Part shown: positions 10,240 to 21,274 of the stretch, piece after piece
Numbering within the stretch: position 1 is the stretch's first letter
Layout of the letters: the number at the start of each line of letters is the position of its first letter
Assembly: GCA_002633025.1 (NCBI GenBank)
Contig: NMRB01002317.1
Coordinates: forward strand, 8,498-72,497
Direction of reading: 5' to 3'
Length of the DNA stretch: 64,000 bases
From: Notospermus geniculatus
Taxonomy: Eukaryota; Nemertea; Pilidiophora; Heteronemertea; Lineidae
Program-made: the position numbers and the translations under genes
Notes under the pieces: model-generated
The model's database searches: none
Seen by the model: the letters and a program-made list of their open reading frames with translations, nothing else
What the model was told of the DNA's origin: nothing

Positions 10240-10744
10240 GTGTTATAGTTTGTTGTAGTCTGCAATAGTTTTTTTAGCCCGCTTGGCCGCAAGGCCCAGC
10301 AGGGCTTATGCTGTGGTTGGGGTCATTTAGTGGTGGTCTGTCGTGCGTTAGTCCGTACGTCAGTACGGCGGTACGGCGCTTCGTCCGTAAACTTTTGGTT
10401 TGTTAGCGCTCTAGCGCGTTTGTTTTTTGACGAATCTTTTTGGTCTTCGGTGGGTCTATATATGGGCCTAAGATCTAGGTCGAGTTCGATTTTGAGCACG
10501 ATTGGATTCCTATTTTGGCCTCCAGGGGGCGTTTTGTGAAAAATTTCAAAGGGCTATATTTTGATAATGGTTTGAACTATCATGTTGAAACTTTGTACAC
10601 ATGTACCTCTAGGTTATAGCAACTTACAAACAAACTTTCGATGAAATCTGATTCTTGATTTTGCCACTAGGGGGCCAAAACCAAAATCACTGAAAGTGAT
10701 ACTTCTCCATAACCAAGAGATGGATTTTTGTCAATTTTTTTTCA
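10240..10744. repeat. Dispersed repeat with CGCAAGGCCCAGCAGGGCTT start
   Basis: No gene. The stretch opens with AGCCCGCTTGGCCGCAAGGC and carries CGTCCGT/GTACGTC-like runs and blocks about measured-response-like AAACTTTGTACACATG. It resembles the general layout of the AGCTCACC family (inverted start, CGTCCGT run, AACTTGG-like blocks) but is a distinct family. Confidence 0.4.
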
Positions 10745-11692
10745 TTGTATTGGTTTATTGGAAGTTCAACAAAATGATACAGTGAGTAAGTGTCCGGGGC
10801 TGAAGCATCAAGCATTATTAGCCCCGGAGGTGCAGGAATATACAAAAAATAAATTACACACTAAATCAAGATGAAACCAAATCTAAGAACCAAGTACATG
10901 TATACAAGACAGAACATGAGTGAAAATTGATCTAAGAAAGAGCAAACAAAACATAAATCAGGCGTCAAAAAGGACTAAGAAACTGAATACATATGATACA
11001 TAGGATACATAGAATTAATAGAATTGGATCGGCTTCAGACGCCATCACACATTCAAAGAGATATGAGTTAGAAATTTGGCAGTTTCCTCTAAGATCTTGG
11101 GGTTAGAAATGGTATCAAAGGTACTCCTGCCAAATAGTAGCGTCTGAACCCGATCCAACAATGGCAAGGAATTGAACCAAAGAAGGTTGAAATGTGGCAG
11201 CAATTCAAGACATGAAAAGAAGTCCGCACGAACTGTATTAAAAAGAGGGCAATGGGGCAATAAGTGCTTTGTAGTCTGGTCCCTGAACCCACAGCCACAC
11301 CCAGAGTCAGTTACAGTGGTGAAATTATGGGAAAATAGATGACTTTTAAAGATAAGATCGACTTTTGTTCTATTTAAGACAATTTCCTCCCCTCTTGTTA
11401 GGTTTAATTTAGAAGTAGTTAGTTGTTTCCTTTCTCCCCCTGTAAGATTACGAATTCTGTATTTGAAAGAGTTTTTTGAATAAAGATCCCTCATGTGGTC
11501 GGGGACAGAGTCCCATTCTCTGATGGTGGCAGGAATAGTAGATTTCCTGAGTCTCTGTGAGCTTTGTCGAGGAATGTGAAATTCCTGCTGGCGCCTTAAT
11601 CTAGGGTCACGATTGGGGTTATAATAGGAATAAAATGAATTATGGAGGTAAACAGGTAAGTTATTGTGTTTAAGGTCATACATTAGGACCAT
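10745..11692 (-). pseudogene. 5'-truncated LINE: C-terminus of a CR1/Jockey-type reverse transcriptase plus 3' UTR
   Basis: The minus strand ORF (11692-11045, 215 codons) encodes the post-RT C-terminal domain of a LINE ORF2. It reads RKSTIPATIREWDSVPDHMR, a typical '...W NSLP' segment. A Cys/His motif follows, GCGCGFRDQTTKHLLPHCPL (CxCGx5Tx2Hx4CP), and then a helical tail ending HISLNV. The catalytic RT region is missing, and homology starts abruptly near 11700. About 300 bp of 3' UTR follow, ending at an A-run near 10740. Dead by 5' truncation, as most LINE copies are. Confidence 0.75.
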
Positions 11693-11839
11693 GCGCTTTT
11701 CCGCTCGTCTGGACTCAAGCGTGGACCATTGAAAAACATTTTAACACCTTGTCCGCATTACTGCCCCTCAAACATCCGCCGACAATCAAAGCTGCACGAT
11801 AATGGATTTGATTAAGACGAGATAACAAATTGGTATTAG

Positions 11840-12145
11840 CTGAATTTTTTTCATGGGTATATCTAATAAGGATACATAAGATATAGTACCCGAGTTTTTA
11901 ATTTGACCTACTTTTCAAGGTCACAGAGGTCAAAGTTCGCCTGAAATTACGATATTGGTTCTTTTTCTAATGGTTTGCATGTTCTTAGTCAAGAGATTAA
12001 TATGGCAATTTGGCATGTTTGTACCTAAATGGCTTTTATGGGGTTGCTGATGATTCCCACCACTGTGCTTCAAGCCAAGCGGGCACAGTGCCATTGGCAC
12101 TATTTTTCGAATAGTCAAGGTCTCCATAGCCATATGTGTCTTAAT
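11840..12145. repeat. AGCTCACC-family fragment
   Basis: Contains TATCTAATAAGGATACATAA, then TTTGACCTACTTTTCAAGGTCACAGAGGTCAAAGTT-like sequence, also present at 50540-50620. Non-coding. Confidence 0.45.
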
Positions 12146-12341
12146 CCCTCGTTGAACTAGAAAGCCAGACTTGGATTTCTGGCGGACCTAATTTCCCGTC
12201 ACACCGGCCCTGATATGCACGACTACAAGGTTGAAGAAAGCCCCTGCCTGATTGGTTTTACATGTATACAAACTAGGGCCTAATCTACATGACTTTCAAA
12301 TACATTGACATTTTTAAATGAGACATTTAAAATTTTTCCAG

Positions 12342-12521
12342 ATAGGTGAATGGGTGTACACAGTGACGACATCGAACGGCATTAGTACCACAGTCCTGGT
12401 AAACGTGCAATCTAAGTCACGTGGTGAGGGACAAAAACCAATCAGCATCCAGTCCTGGTTCGGAGACAAAACCAACACCCTTGGGGGTGACTTAGCTGCA
12501 CAGGTGTCCATTTTCACAATG
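12342..12521 (+). CDS. CLCA-family exon (GEWxYTV beta-sandwich)
   Basis: 60 codons in phase 0. Acceptor ATTTTTCCAG (12332-12341), donor ATG|GTAAGT (12522). It encodes IGEWVYTVTTSNGISTTVLV, then NVQSKSRGEGQKPISIQSWF and GDKTNTLGGDLAAQVSIFTM. In CLCA proteins a G-x-W-x-Y-x-(L/V) motif begins the segment after the region encoded at 4507-4743, and it is followed by a loop leading to 'PIxVxAxVSxG'. Joining 4743 to 12342 gives IQGIAQ|IGEWVYTV in frame. The 7.6-kb intron between is nearly all repeats. Confidence 0.7.
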
Positions 12522-13239
12522 GTAAGTTAAAGGAGCCGGGTATTTCCATTTTCTCGACAGCTGGCGCCACCATCGCCCTGCACGCCAGTCTCCAACCCCA
12601 GGGACTAACTGCATTGTTGGCGATTAGACCTGATGTTCTATACATACACAGGGTGGCCGGCCATACAAAGTTTATGACTGGTACTGAAACATAAATGGTG
12701 CCATCCTTTCCGTATGGATGTTTACTGAGTCTTGTGTAAAAATCATCCATGCGTATTAACCACGCATATGGTCACCAGACCCTATTTTTCCACGGTGACC
12801 AGAAATGCAAGTTACACAATGTAGGGCTTTCCGACTACCGGTACTTCATGTTTGCACAAGTCAAATGACTAATAATGCATGCCGTACGCGATCCCTCAAA
12901 GTTGGATGAAAAAAACTTGACCAAAAAGATTGATCGTGTACGGCGGGAAATTGGATAAAATATTTTGCGTCAATCAAAGATTGATGGAATAGAGCCGGTC
13001 CTATTTTTGAATGGCGAATTGATAAAATTTGACCGTGCACGGCGGGCGTGGATATTTATTGAACATTACAGTTAACCTTCCTGAATTCGAGTTTTCTGAT
13101 TACGAATGTCATTTTATGAATGGAGGTTATACAACTGGACAGGTTTTGTAATGTCATTTTGTGAAAGATTGGATGAAAATGATTGACCGTGTATGGTGGG
13201 GGCGGGGGGGGGGCATCCCTATGTGTCCCGGGTTCTATT

Positions 13240-13285
13240 CGTCCCGGGTTCTATGTGTCCCGGGTTCTATGTGTCCCCAGTAGTC
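13240..13285 (+). repeat. Short tandem repeat TTCTATGTGTCCCGGG
   Basis: Three units of 16-17 bp (GTGTCCCGGGTTCTAT and variants), followed by a diverged one. The inverse form GAACCCGGGATACATA occurs at 14624-14710, the partner arm of the large inverted repeat. Confidence 0.7.
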
Positions 13286-14066
13286 TATGTGTCTGTCTCA
13301 GTTATGATTGGCCTTGTCCTCATTTTGTTCTCAAGTGGAGTCGACGAACTCATATCTTAATGGCCGGTGCTATTTGCACAGCATGCTGTGTAACTAAGGA
13401 GTGAATTCTTATTTGCACAGCAAGTACGTATTCGATATTCATAAGCATCCCCGCCCACATTTTGCTGTGTAAATTAGGAAAAGATGATATTTTCACAGCG
13501 AAATTCTAGAATTCGGCAAAATGCGCCATACATTGGCCACTTGCAGGGTACCAGCTTGGAACGAATGCAACTTCGGCCTATTTCGATCTCAGTATATAAC
13601 GTTTGATTCTGTGCAAGTGCATGGTGAGGTTACGTCCCCTACGTGGACTCAGCCCAGGGAGCTCTTGGCAAACATTTGTCATCACAACCAGAGATGTTGC
13701 TGGAGGGGGCAGGGGCCAAGTGCCCCCCCCCCAGGGGGTCCGGAAAAACGTGCTTTTCATGCACATTTTGACCGAAAATTAGCAACATATGATCTTAGAC
13801 ACCAGACCTACATGTATATGTTACGCATTCTGTCGGTTAGCGTCAGTAGGATAGCTAATTCCTCTGAGGTTGTGAGTCAGAGTATGGGGATGAGTCCGAA
13901 TACCAGGGCGGGTGTGATCTTCCCAAGTTGTAGCCGTGTTTATCAGTGTCACCACTAAGAAAGGATTAATTAACCAACTATTCCATGTAGAAATTTCAAA
14001 GAGTCACAACAGTGAAAAGAAAAGAGAAAAGAAAAAGAAAGTAAGAAAAAAGAAAAAAACTAAAAA

Positions 14067-14140
14067 GGACTACCGGGATTCGAACCCACGACCTTTGGGT
14101 TACAGTCCACACCATCTTCCCACTGCGCCAGTCAGCTGAC
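14067..14140 (-). repeat. tRNA-like sequence (SINE head or tRNA pseudogene)
   Basis: The minus strand shows A-box-like TGGCGCAGTGGGA, an anticodon-like loop around GACTGTAACC, and B box GGTCGTGGGTTCGAATCCC, followed by a long T-rich run that would stop RNA polymerase III. The 5' end (GTCAGCTGAC) does not pair with the 3' end (CCGGTAGTCC), so there is no acceptor stem and this is not a functional tRNA gene. Confidence 0.55.
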
Positions 14141-14482
14141 TGAAGATTAGGCGTGTGAATAAACACTTCGTTGTTTAATACGCCCCGTGCATAAATTATC
14201 GTAATGCATCCTCATTATGAACCTCGCATTTTCATTGGTTAGAATCTGCTGTGTAAGCAGTGCGAGAACTACTATTTTCACAGCAACTTGCTGTGCAAAT
14301 AGTCACGGCGTATCTTAATAATCATGGATGTATGTATTAACTAAATAAATCAGCGTTAGCATTCATTATGAATTCTGATGACATGTTATAACGGTTGGAA
14401 ACATCACTAAAAAAATGTGGATTAAGAATTTGAAAGCTCTCTGGTGGAGTGTGAAGCTACCAAGGGAATGCCCTCTTCACCA

Positions 14483-14589
14483 GGGCCTGTTTCATAAAGT
14501 GACTTCAAGCTAATGGTACCTTTAATCAAATGGAAAATGCATTGAGTTAATGGTACCATTAGCTTAAAGTCACTTTATGAAACAGGCTC
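14483..14589. mobile_element. Short palindromic MITE (GGGCCTGTTTCATAAAGTGA)
   Basis: 107-bp hairpin. GGCCTGTTTCATAAAGTGAC faces AGTCACTTTATGAAACAGGC. AATGGTACC occurs on both arms. No ORF. Confidence 0.8.
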
Positions 14590-15109
14590 ATAATTGAGAC
14601 AGACGCATGGAACTGGGGACGCACAGAACCCGGGATACATAGAACCCTGTATACAAATAACTGTCTTTAGGGACGCATACAAGCCGGGACGCAAAGAACC
14701 CGGGACACAATTTGACCAAAATGATTGACGAAAAAGTTTGATGAAAATGATTGATCGTGTACACCGGTCATTCGAAAGAAACTGCTTGACAAGAATGGAT
14801 ACTTTTGTTGAAACTGAGGTGTTCAACACATTTAATCAGTGACTACTGCATAATTGATCAGGGAAAAGGCCCACTGACCACAAACATCAGTGCTTCAACA
14901 TTGTGTAACTTGCATTTCTGGTCATCGTGGAACAAGGGGCTCTGGTGACCATATGTGTGGTCACACATGGATGATGTTTACAAACGTCTCAGTAAACATC
15001 CATAAGAAAAGGTTGGCACCATTTATGTTTCAGCACCTGTTATAAACTTTGTATGGCAGGCCAAGGAAGTTGGAGGAACATTTTTTTGACTCAGCCTGTA
15101 TTTTGTAAT

Positions 15110-16110
15110 GGTCTTTTGTAGTTCATGTTGCTGCCGGTAGGTGGCTTCCTCTACGTCGGTTGTCAAAATACCGGATGTACAAGTAGGCCCACATGTATCC
15201 GTGATGGAATTGGGATCCAAGCTATGATAGAGGGCAGCAATGGCCGTCTTTTGTGTGGGAATTTGATCAGGACCGGGATGTCGGTTTCATTTCAGTAGCT
15301 TTAACCACTAGTGACACCTCTTGTGGCACTGGGCTAGCATCCCCATTGATCGTATCTGTTTCGCGTCATTCATGCATTGGCGGACTCCCTGACTGTAGTG
15401 AAAGATTATGATAGAATTATACTCAAGATTGTGATAGAACGCCATTATGGCAGGAAAAGTGAGTCACAAGTGGGGAATTATGGGACAATCATATACACGT
15501 ATTTACATGTATGTGTGGACAGTAATTTGTTGGATCCAACCAATCACAGAACGGGAGTTTTTATCAGTCGTAACATATTTTCTGACTGTCATTAAGTGGG
15601 AGTTATTGACAGCCATATTCGAATTGTCTAGACACAAATTCGAATATGGCAGTCAATAATTAAGACCGCCCATCCCACAGATGGGCGGTCTTCCTTGGTT
15701 TTACTGATGTTCTCTCTGGATCTCTGTCTCCTCATCCAATCCTGCATTGTCCCGAAGATAACTCGATAACTACAACGAGTATCGAGATGTCAGTGCCCAT
15801 ATTGATAGATGAACATACCGGTTACAAGCCTATTCCTATTGAAATCGAAATCATAATATACTTGTTTTTGGCGGTGAATTATTTGTTTGTTTTTCACATT
15901 CATGACTTTATCCCAGTGATTCCATGATGTTGTTGTTGTTTTCACACACAGTAACAGGGCAAACTGCTCACAGCGCCACCTGTCTCCATTCTTCCACCTA
16001 GTGACACTGCCACCAGGTCTCTACTTTTCCATCTTCACTGAGTTCAGGTCAAGACTCGGCTTCTCCTCCCTTGACCTTCACGCAAGCAAACCACATTCCG
16101 TGTTCAAGGA
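15110..16110. other. Repeat-rich spacer with hairpins
   Basis: No gene found. 15602-15652 is a hairpin (ATTGACNGCCATATTCGAAT facing its inverse around TGTCTAGACA). 15663-15693 is a second one (AAGACCGCCCATC facing GATGGGCGGTCTT). 15665-15790 is repeated in diverged form at 19735-19830 (ACAGATGGG...TCTTCCTTGGT and CTCCTCATCCAAT). 15950-16110 follows a pyrimidine/CAG acceptor-like site but gives no CLCA-like reading frame. Confidence 0.5.
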
Positions 16111-16444
16111 TTTCCCCGGTGTGAAAGAAATGCAGGTCCGCCCGGAACCAAGGTCCCACGGACTTTGGTTCCTTAGGAATGGGGGCCCGTAGGGCCCCCA
16201 TTCCTTAGGAAGCACTGTCCTACCCGGACTTCCGTTCCGAGGTTACCAATCCTATATATAAGGTATAGGACTCTGATTACTAGGGGACTTAGATTTCTTT
16301 TACAACAGTGACAGAAATCAAAGTCCGCCGTAACCGGAGTCCTTCCCCTATTGTAGGCCTATTAAATGCACAATAGAATCTGTATAGCTCTTTAATAGAA
16401 CATGCATTCAAATAGCTAAAATAATCGGTCGTCGGTCAGCCGGT

Positions 16445-16518
16445 CACTCGTGGTGTAGTGGTTCGGGAACCTGCACATAAAGCAAATACTGCGGGTTCGA
16501 CTCCCTGTCGGGCAACTA
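16445..16518 (+). repeat. tRNA-like sequence (SINE head or pseudogene)
   Basis: A-box-like CGTGGTGTAGTGGTTCGGGA and B box GCGGGTTCGACTCCCTG, 40 bp apart, in + orientation. The ends do not form an acceptor stem, and the anticodon arm is not clear. Probably a tRNA-derived repeat. Confidence 0.45.
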
Positions 16519-16615
16519 CGGTGGCCCATAGAGCTCATTGATGAAAAATATTTACATTTGCAATTTTTTTTCAATTCGATAATTTTTCTTGGGGTTTGTA
16601 AAATTTTCAGAAGTT

Positions 16616-16701
16616 CCCACCGCGGTGATAATATTTCCACCGCGGTGATAATATTACCACCGCGGTGAAAATGATTTCCACCGCGGTGGGAATGTTTCCA
16701 C
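16616..16701 (+). repeat. CCACCGCGGTGATAATATT minisatellite running into a gap
   Basis: Five units of 18-20 bp, each built around the self-complementary CACCGCGGTG, with spacer variants GATAATATTT, GATAATATTA, AAAATGATTT and GGAATGTTT. The array enters the gap at 16702, which is a likely cause of the assembly break. Confidence 0.85.
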
Positions 16702-17303
16702 NNNNNNNNNNNNNNNNNNNNNNNNNNNNNNNNNNNNNNNNNNNNNNNNNNNNNNNNNNNNNNNNNNNNNNNNNNNNNNNNNNNNNNNNNNNNNNNNNNN
16801 NNNNNNNNNNNNNNNNNNNNNNNNNNNNNNNNNNNNNNNNNNNNNNNNNNNNNNNNNNNNNNNNNNNNNNNNNNNNNNNNNNNNNNNNNNNNNNNNNNNN
16901 NNNNNNNNNNNNNNNNNNNNNNNNNNNNNNNNNNNNNNNNNNNNNNNNNNNNNNNNNNNNNNNNNNNNNNNNNNNNNNNNNNNNNNNNNNNNNNNNNNNN
17001 NNNNNNNNNNNNNNNNNNNNNNNNNNNNNNNNNNNNNNNNNNNNNNNNNNNNNNNNNNNNNNNNNNNNNNNNNNNNNNNNNNNNNNNNNNNNNNNNNNNN
17101 NNNNNNNNNNNNNNNNNNNNNNNNNNNNNNNNNNNNNNNNNNNNNNNNNNNNNNNNNNNNNNNNNNNNNNNNNNNNNNNNNNNNNNNNNNNNNNNNNNNN
17201 NNNNNNNNNNNNNNNNNNNNNNNNNNNNNNNNNNNNNNNNNNNNNNNNNNNNNNNNNNNNNNNNNNNNNNNNNNNNNNNNNNNNNNNNNNNNNNNNNNNN
17301 NNN
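16702..17303. other. Assembly gap (602 N)
   Basis: Run of N. Long open frames predicted across it are artefacts. Confidence 1.
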
Positions 17304-17471
17304 GGAGGACCTGATGTATCGACGCCTGAAAGAGCAAGTGAACGATGCACTTTACATGACATTTTACCGAGGGCGATCTTGTCATGACTATATCCCCGCA
17401 AGGACCAAATCAGGGCCCCATTTTCATCAGGTCGTGCTTGGCGCAAGTTTTCAAATTGCAATACCTCACTC

Positions 17472-17554
17472 CGAATGAAAAATATGTGCAGAATACTTTG
17501 AGTTATGTACATCATGTGCATAACTCGAAGTATTCTGCACATATTTTTCATTCG
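17472..17554. repeat. Near-perfect hairpin
   Basis: Arms of about 36 bp (CGAATGAAAAATATGTGCAG and AATACTT-GAGTTATG) with a loop around TACATCATGTG. It lies inside the larger TIR element, so it is a nested insertion or an internal arm. Confidence 0.8.
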
Positions 17555-17699
17555 CAGACTGATGTATATCAACCCTGAAGTTTTCTTTAATTTTGAGTAG
17601 GACTTGGGATCCTAGATTTCTTAGAATCCTAGGAGTTTGGGTCCCGCGGACCCTACTTACTAGGACCTGGGTTACTTTCACACCTGTCCCAAAAATAGC

Positions 17700-18982
17700 A
17701 GCCAATCGCGGAAAAGCTTGCATCGGCAGCTCGGGTATGATGACAAGATGGCGGTCGACGAAACTTTATTCGAATGCAAAATTCTCCGTGGAATGACTTA
17801 CAAGTACTCAAAAAGAAGCCGCAAAGGCAATATTCGATGGAGTCTAATTGTTAGTCTGTTGTAGGACTGGCAGTGGGAAGTCAATTATGTACTAGCAGGC
17901 TGGTGTTGTTCGCTACGAAGTTGAACGGCGTACCCGGTAACTCGATGAATAAATTATCGCAAAGAGGCTTCTGATTGGTCGCACGAGAAAATCCCAAAGC
18001 GTTGAACACGGAATCTGGCTGCTTGCTGCAGAGTGAAGGAAGAGGTTAGCGATTTCTACACGATGCATTATGCAGAATGTACTTTTCCGGCGGAGGATCG
18101 TAGTTCCAATACATGCCAAATGGAATTGAAGAATTTCACGGGCACGTACACGAAACGTTTTTTCGTCGACCTAATTATCTGATTGGTCAAGAGAAGCACG
18201 TGAACAAAGGACGCCCTCTGATTGGTTAAAAGTGTGAGAAAGTGAGAGCCTTATCACATCCCATGCCTGTAAAGTTCCGCGAACAAGCTTCTTATTCTGA
18301 TCATGTACAGCATTTATTGTCTCAAATCTTACATTTCTACGTTTGTTAAATGTATACTGTTTTATATAATTTGACTTTGTTGACTTTTATTTGAGATTTG
18401 CGGTGTCAAATGTACGCGCACTATATTCCAGCCAGCTGGAAAGCGATGAGGCAGCTGGTGCTAGCGGCATTAAGCGGCCAGTCCAAAAGTAGGCCGCGCA
18501 TGCTCGGTAGGAACTAGTTTGAGCATTTTGGTTCCCGAAGCCACCGCTAGTGCCAGAAGGCTTCGGCTCTGGCTGATAATTTATTACTGACGTCATTGTA
18601 ACGGGCCATTTTCCCGGTAAAATTTCATTCTCTCCCCGTCTAAAACGGCGACGATCATGAGCTTTTGTTACAGTTCTGCAACACATACCAAATTTCTCAT
18701 CCACAGAAACTTCCTCGGTGTTGCCATTTAGCACGATTCGGCGTGTTTGATCACATTAGCACCCACGTGGTTACCGGCATTCCATTCTTAAAATAACCCG
18801 TGATGTCAACATAACGGTATCCGCGCATGCGCTCTGAGATCCGCGACCAAATTCTTGTCGCGAAAATGGCAACCAGAGCCGAAGCCTTCTAGCCCTAGCG
18901 GTGGCTTCGGGAACCAAAATGCTAGTTTGAGTAACAGGGATGCACCATCTCTGCAAAGCCCGGGCCCATCCATCCTCTGTCA
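17700..18982. other. Repeat-derived spacer
   Basis: No gene. 18545-18590 (GTTCCCGAAGCCACCGCTAG) and 18884-18915 (CTAGCGGTGGCTTCGGGAAC) form the ends of an inverted-repeat element of about 400 bp around 18530-18930. A diverged end of the same kind is near 25707 (GGCGGTGGGTTCGGGAAAC). The rest is unremarkable. Confidence 0.5.
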
Positions 18983-18986
18983 TTAA

Positions 18987-19719
18987 AGTGGTCCTAAACC
19001 GCCGGGGCGAGCGAGACAGCCTCGTTTTCATTTTCCCGCGCTACGCCAGTATGAATGAGCGCCTGTCAATCATCACGTCACGTGATTACTATGGAATTTA
19101 CTACGCGATCACTGATTGGGCAAGTTCTGATAATTGACAGCTGTGTGACAGCTGATTGTCAAAACAACATGGATGCCCAGTTCACCGAGTCGAGATTTCT
19201 CCTCGATTCCGGGGAGTTTTAGAGGATATATTCACGCCTAAGAGTGTTCAATCCGACACGAGTGACACCATTGATGACGATGTCGGCCGGTACATGCATG
19301 TATGCCAGGCAAGTTGGTCTTTTCTTGGAAGAAACCACAGAATTCGCTGACGTTACACCGGCACGGCGGCGAGTTCCGCAGTCCGGCATTATGTTAATGA
19401 TGCCATACACACAAACAACCTCCTCATCGTCTTAAAACTGAGTTCTTTCTTTATTATAAGCCACTTCGATAATGTCTCTGGACAATCCACAGCCGCTGGT
19501 CGGCATTTGCTACATTTTTAGGCCGCCCTTTCCCTTCTTTCACTTCTTGCTTCGGCATCCTGTCTTCTGCGGTTTGCACGACCATCTCAGTGTTGACAAA
19601 CTCAGTGAAGGTAGCGTACTGCGCATGCTTAGAAGCCAGGAGCGGAAATCGGAAGTTCCATTTTCGTGGGCGGTGAAAATGATCGGGTGCCAACTTTTGC
19701 TTGGCGGTTTAGGACCACT
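18987..19719. mobile_element. piggyBac-like MITE with TTAA flanks
   Basis: TIR AGTGGTCCTAAACCGCC at 18987 and its exact inverse GGCGGTTTAGGACCACT ending 19719. TTAA sits immediately outside on both sides (18983-18986, 19720-19723). A TTAA duplication is the signature of piggyBac insertion. The 733-bp interior has no transposase. The terminal bases are not the usual CCC of classical piggyBac, so the assignment rests on TTAA and the TIR. Confidence 0.7.
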
Positions 19720-19723
19720 TTAA

Positions 19724-20620
19724 GCCCACTCATTCTCACAGATGGGAAGTCTTCCTTGGTGTTACTGATTTTATCTCTCTGAATCTCTCTCTCCTCATCC
19801 AATTCTTAATGTCCCCAAGATAACTCAATAAATACCGGTACACTGATTAATATCAAGATGTCATTGAGTTGTAGATATGTGCCAAAGGCAGATCAATTTC
19901 GTTTCCTGTCTTCATCCGAAAATGATGAATTACGAATTTTGATGAACATTTGTAAGGTACTCGATTCGATCTTGACCGATGTAGAAGCAGTAGGATCTCG
20001 TGGTGGGGATCCAGGGCCGTATTTGGCTTTTTGGTCCGGGGGGGGGGGGGCAGAATACCTTTTTTGCCAATTTTTTGCACCAAATGCGCATGAAAATAAC
20101 GTTTGTTGGTCCCCCCGCCAAGGGACTTGAGGCATGCATTGCAGGGGTGGTGGGTGTGATACAGAGGTCTAAGGAGCATATTATACCCCGGTGATCCCCC
20201 CCCCTCCCGGTGGCATGGCAGGGCCTGCTGCTACTTGAGCCCTCTGCTGTCTTATCTCCCAATTCCTGAGGGCGGTCTTCAAATTGACTGATAAGTCAAG
20301 TTCTAGTTCCCAATTATGATTCACTTCGCCGTCTCTGATTGGTTAAATCCATTGAATTAGTGTCTAGACATTAATTTGAATCTATGGCTGCCAATAAATT
20401 CCACTAACTTAAAGGGAGACAAGAGACATGCGAAAAATATTGCCCGGCGGGCACTCTTGGTTATCGTAGTGTCGGCGATGATGATCAGACGGCGCTGTGT
20501 GTTATAGCGAGGAACGAGTATTTCAGTTCGTCAACCGACTACTAGGCGCTCGCCATTGTGTGTTAAAAATAGAACTACTATTGCGCTCGTATTATATGGT
20601 ATTACATGATTATGGGCCCA
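19724..20620. other. Spacer, no gene seen
   Basis: Begins with a diverged copy of 15665-15830. Contains a G-run (20038-20050) and C-run (20196-20206) region that yields several overlapping short ORFs in both strands, all low complexity. 20268-20310 resembles 48605-48655 (CAGTCTTNAAATTGACTG). Confidence 0.5.
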
Positions 20621-20623
20621 TTG

Positions 20624-21270
20624 TATTAAAGCTGAACTGCATGAACAAAAAGCCCTCTTGCGACGAGCAAGAGAATTGCAAACGCCCTGCGAACACCTCA
20701 AATGAAGGCTCAGAACATGATAGACCCCACGAGGCCAAGAGGGCGCCACTTTATTTGCCTTCGGGCAACAGAGCTGCCAACATCTCCGGATACCTCTCAC
20801 ACTACTCAAAGAAAAAAATTATAGTCATTTAGACGGGATTCGAACCGCCGACCTTCTGATTTGTAATCCACCAAGCTATCCACTCGGCCAACAAGCCAGC
20901 TGACCGGGACATGATTTGTATTTGTCATAGACGTAGGCCTTCGACTTACGTAATAATACTACGAATACGAGAAAATATGGGCCGCCTACCAACAAGTTCG
21001 GTGGCCGAATGGGGAAGACGGTGGAACAAAGATAACATGGCGTGGGTTCGATTCCCAGCTGGGTCAGATTTTTTCTATCAAAAGTGTTCAGCAGGAGCTC
21101 ACCAGAGATGTTGACACCTGGACAGTTCGAAGCCAAATACGGTGGCGCCCTCCTGGCCTCGTGGGGTCTATCATGTTCTGAGCCTTCATTTCAGGTGTTT
21201 GCAGGGCGTTTGCAATTCTCTTGCTCGTCGCAAGAGGGCTTTTTGTTCATGCAGTTCAGCTTTTTAATTG
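20624..21270. repeat. Head-to-head pair of SINEs with a shared body
   Basis: Left copy (minus strand, 20900 to about 20624): tRNA-like head TTGGCCGAGTGGATAGCTTG...GGCGGTTCGAATCCCGTCT, then a body. Right copy (+ strand, 20997 to about 21270): head CGGTGGCCGAATGGGGAAG...GTGGGTTCGATTCCCAGCT, then the same body. Bodies share TGGCCTCGTGGGGTCTATCA, TGTTCTGAGCCTTCATTT, CAGGGCGTTTGCAATTCTCT and GTCGCAAGAGGGCTTTTTGT. The heads differ far more than the bodies. Confidence 0.65.
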
Positions 21271-21274
21271 CGAT

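Larger units (their letters stand above)
12650..15105. mobile_element. Large inverted-repeat element, ~2.4 kb
   Basis: 12650-12840 pairs with 14895-15062. GGCCATACAAAGTTTATGAC at the left faces ATAAACTTTGTATGGCAGGCC-like sequence at the right, and ATGGATGTTTACTGAG faces CTCAGTAAACATCCAT. The interior holds CCCGGGTTCTATGTGTC repeats in both orientations, a tRNA-like block and a separate MITE (14483-14589). No transposase. A short extension at the right (TTTTTTTGACTCAGCCTGTA, 15084-15103) suggests the true right end, while the left end (CAGGGTGGCC) is diverged or lost. Confidence 0.6.
16116..17690. mobile_element. TIR element GGTGTGAAAGAAATNCA, interrupted by a gap
   Basis: GGTGTGAAAGAAATGCAGGT at 16119 is mirrored by GGGTTACTTTCACACC ending at 17686. 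The same family occurs complete and small at 24891-25059. Inside are the palindrome TTCCTTAGGAATGGGGGCCC/GGGCCCCCATTCC (16167-16209), a tRNA-like block, a minisatellite and the assembly gap, so the true size is uncertain. Confidence 0.5.

Noticed and set aside
14067-14140. Functional tRNA gene
   Set aside because: A and B boxes are visible, but the ends do not pair into an acceptor stem. The same holds for the other tRNA-like blocks.
16001-16192. Possible CLCA exon after an acceptor-like CAG at 15958
   Set aside because: Translations in all phases have early stops or no resemblance to CLCA, and the tail is the start of a TIR element.
16607-17572. Long open frames of 240-321 codons on both strands
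   Set aside because: They consist almost only of the N gap and have no real sequence.
19853-20262. Cluster of ORFs around 20 kb on both strands
   Set aside because: Caused by the G-run and C-run and proline/glycine low complexity.
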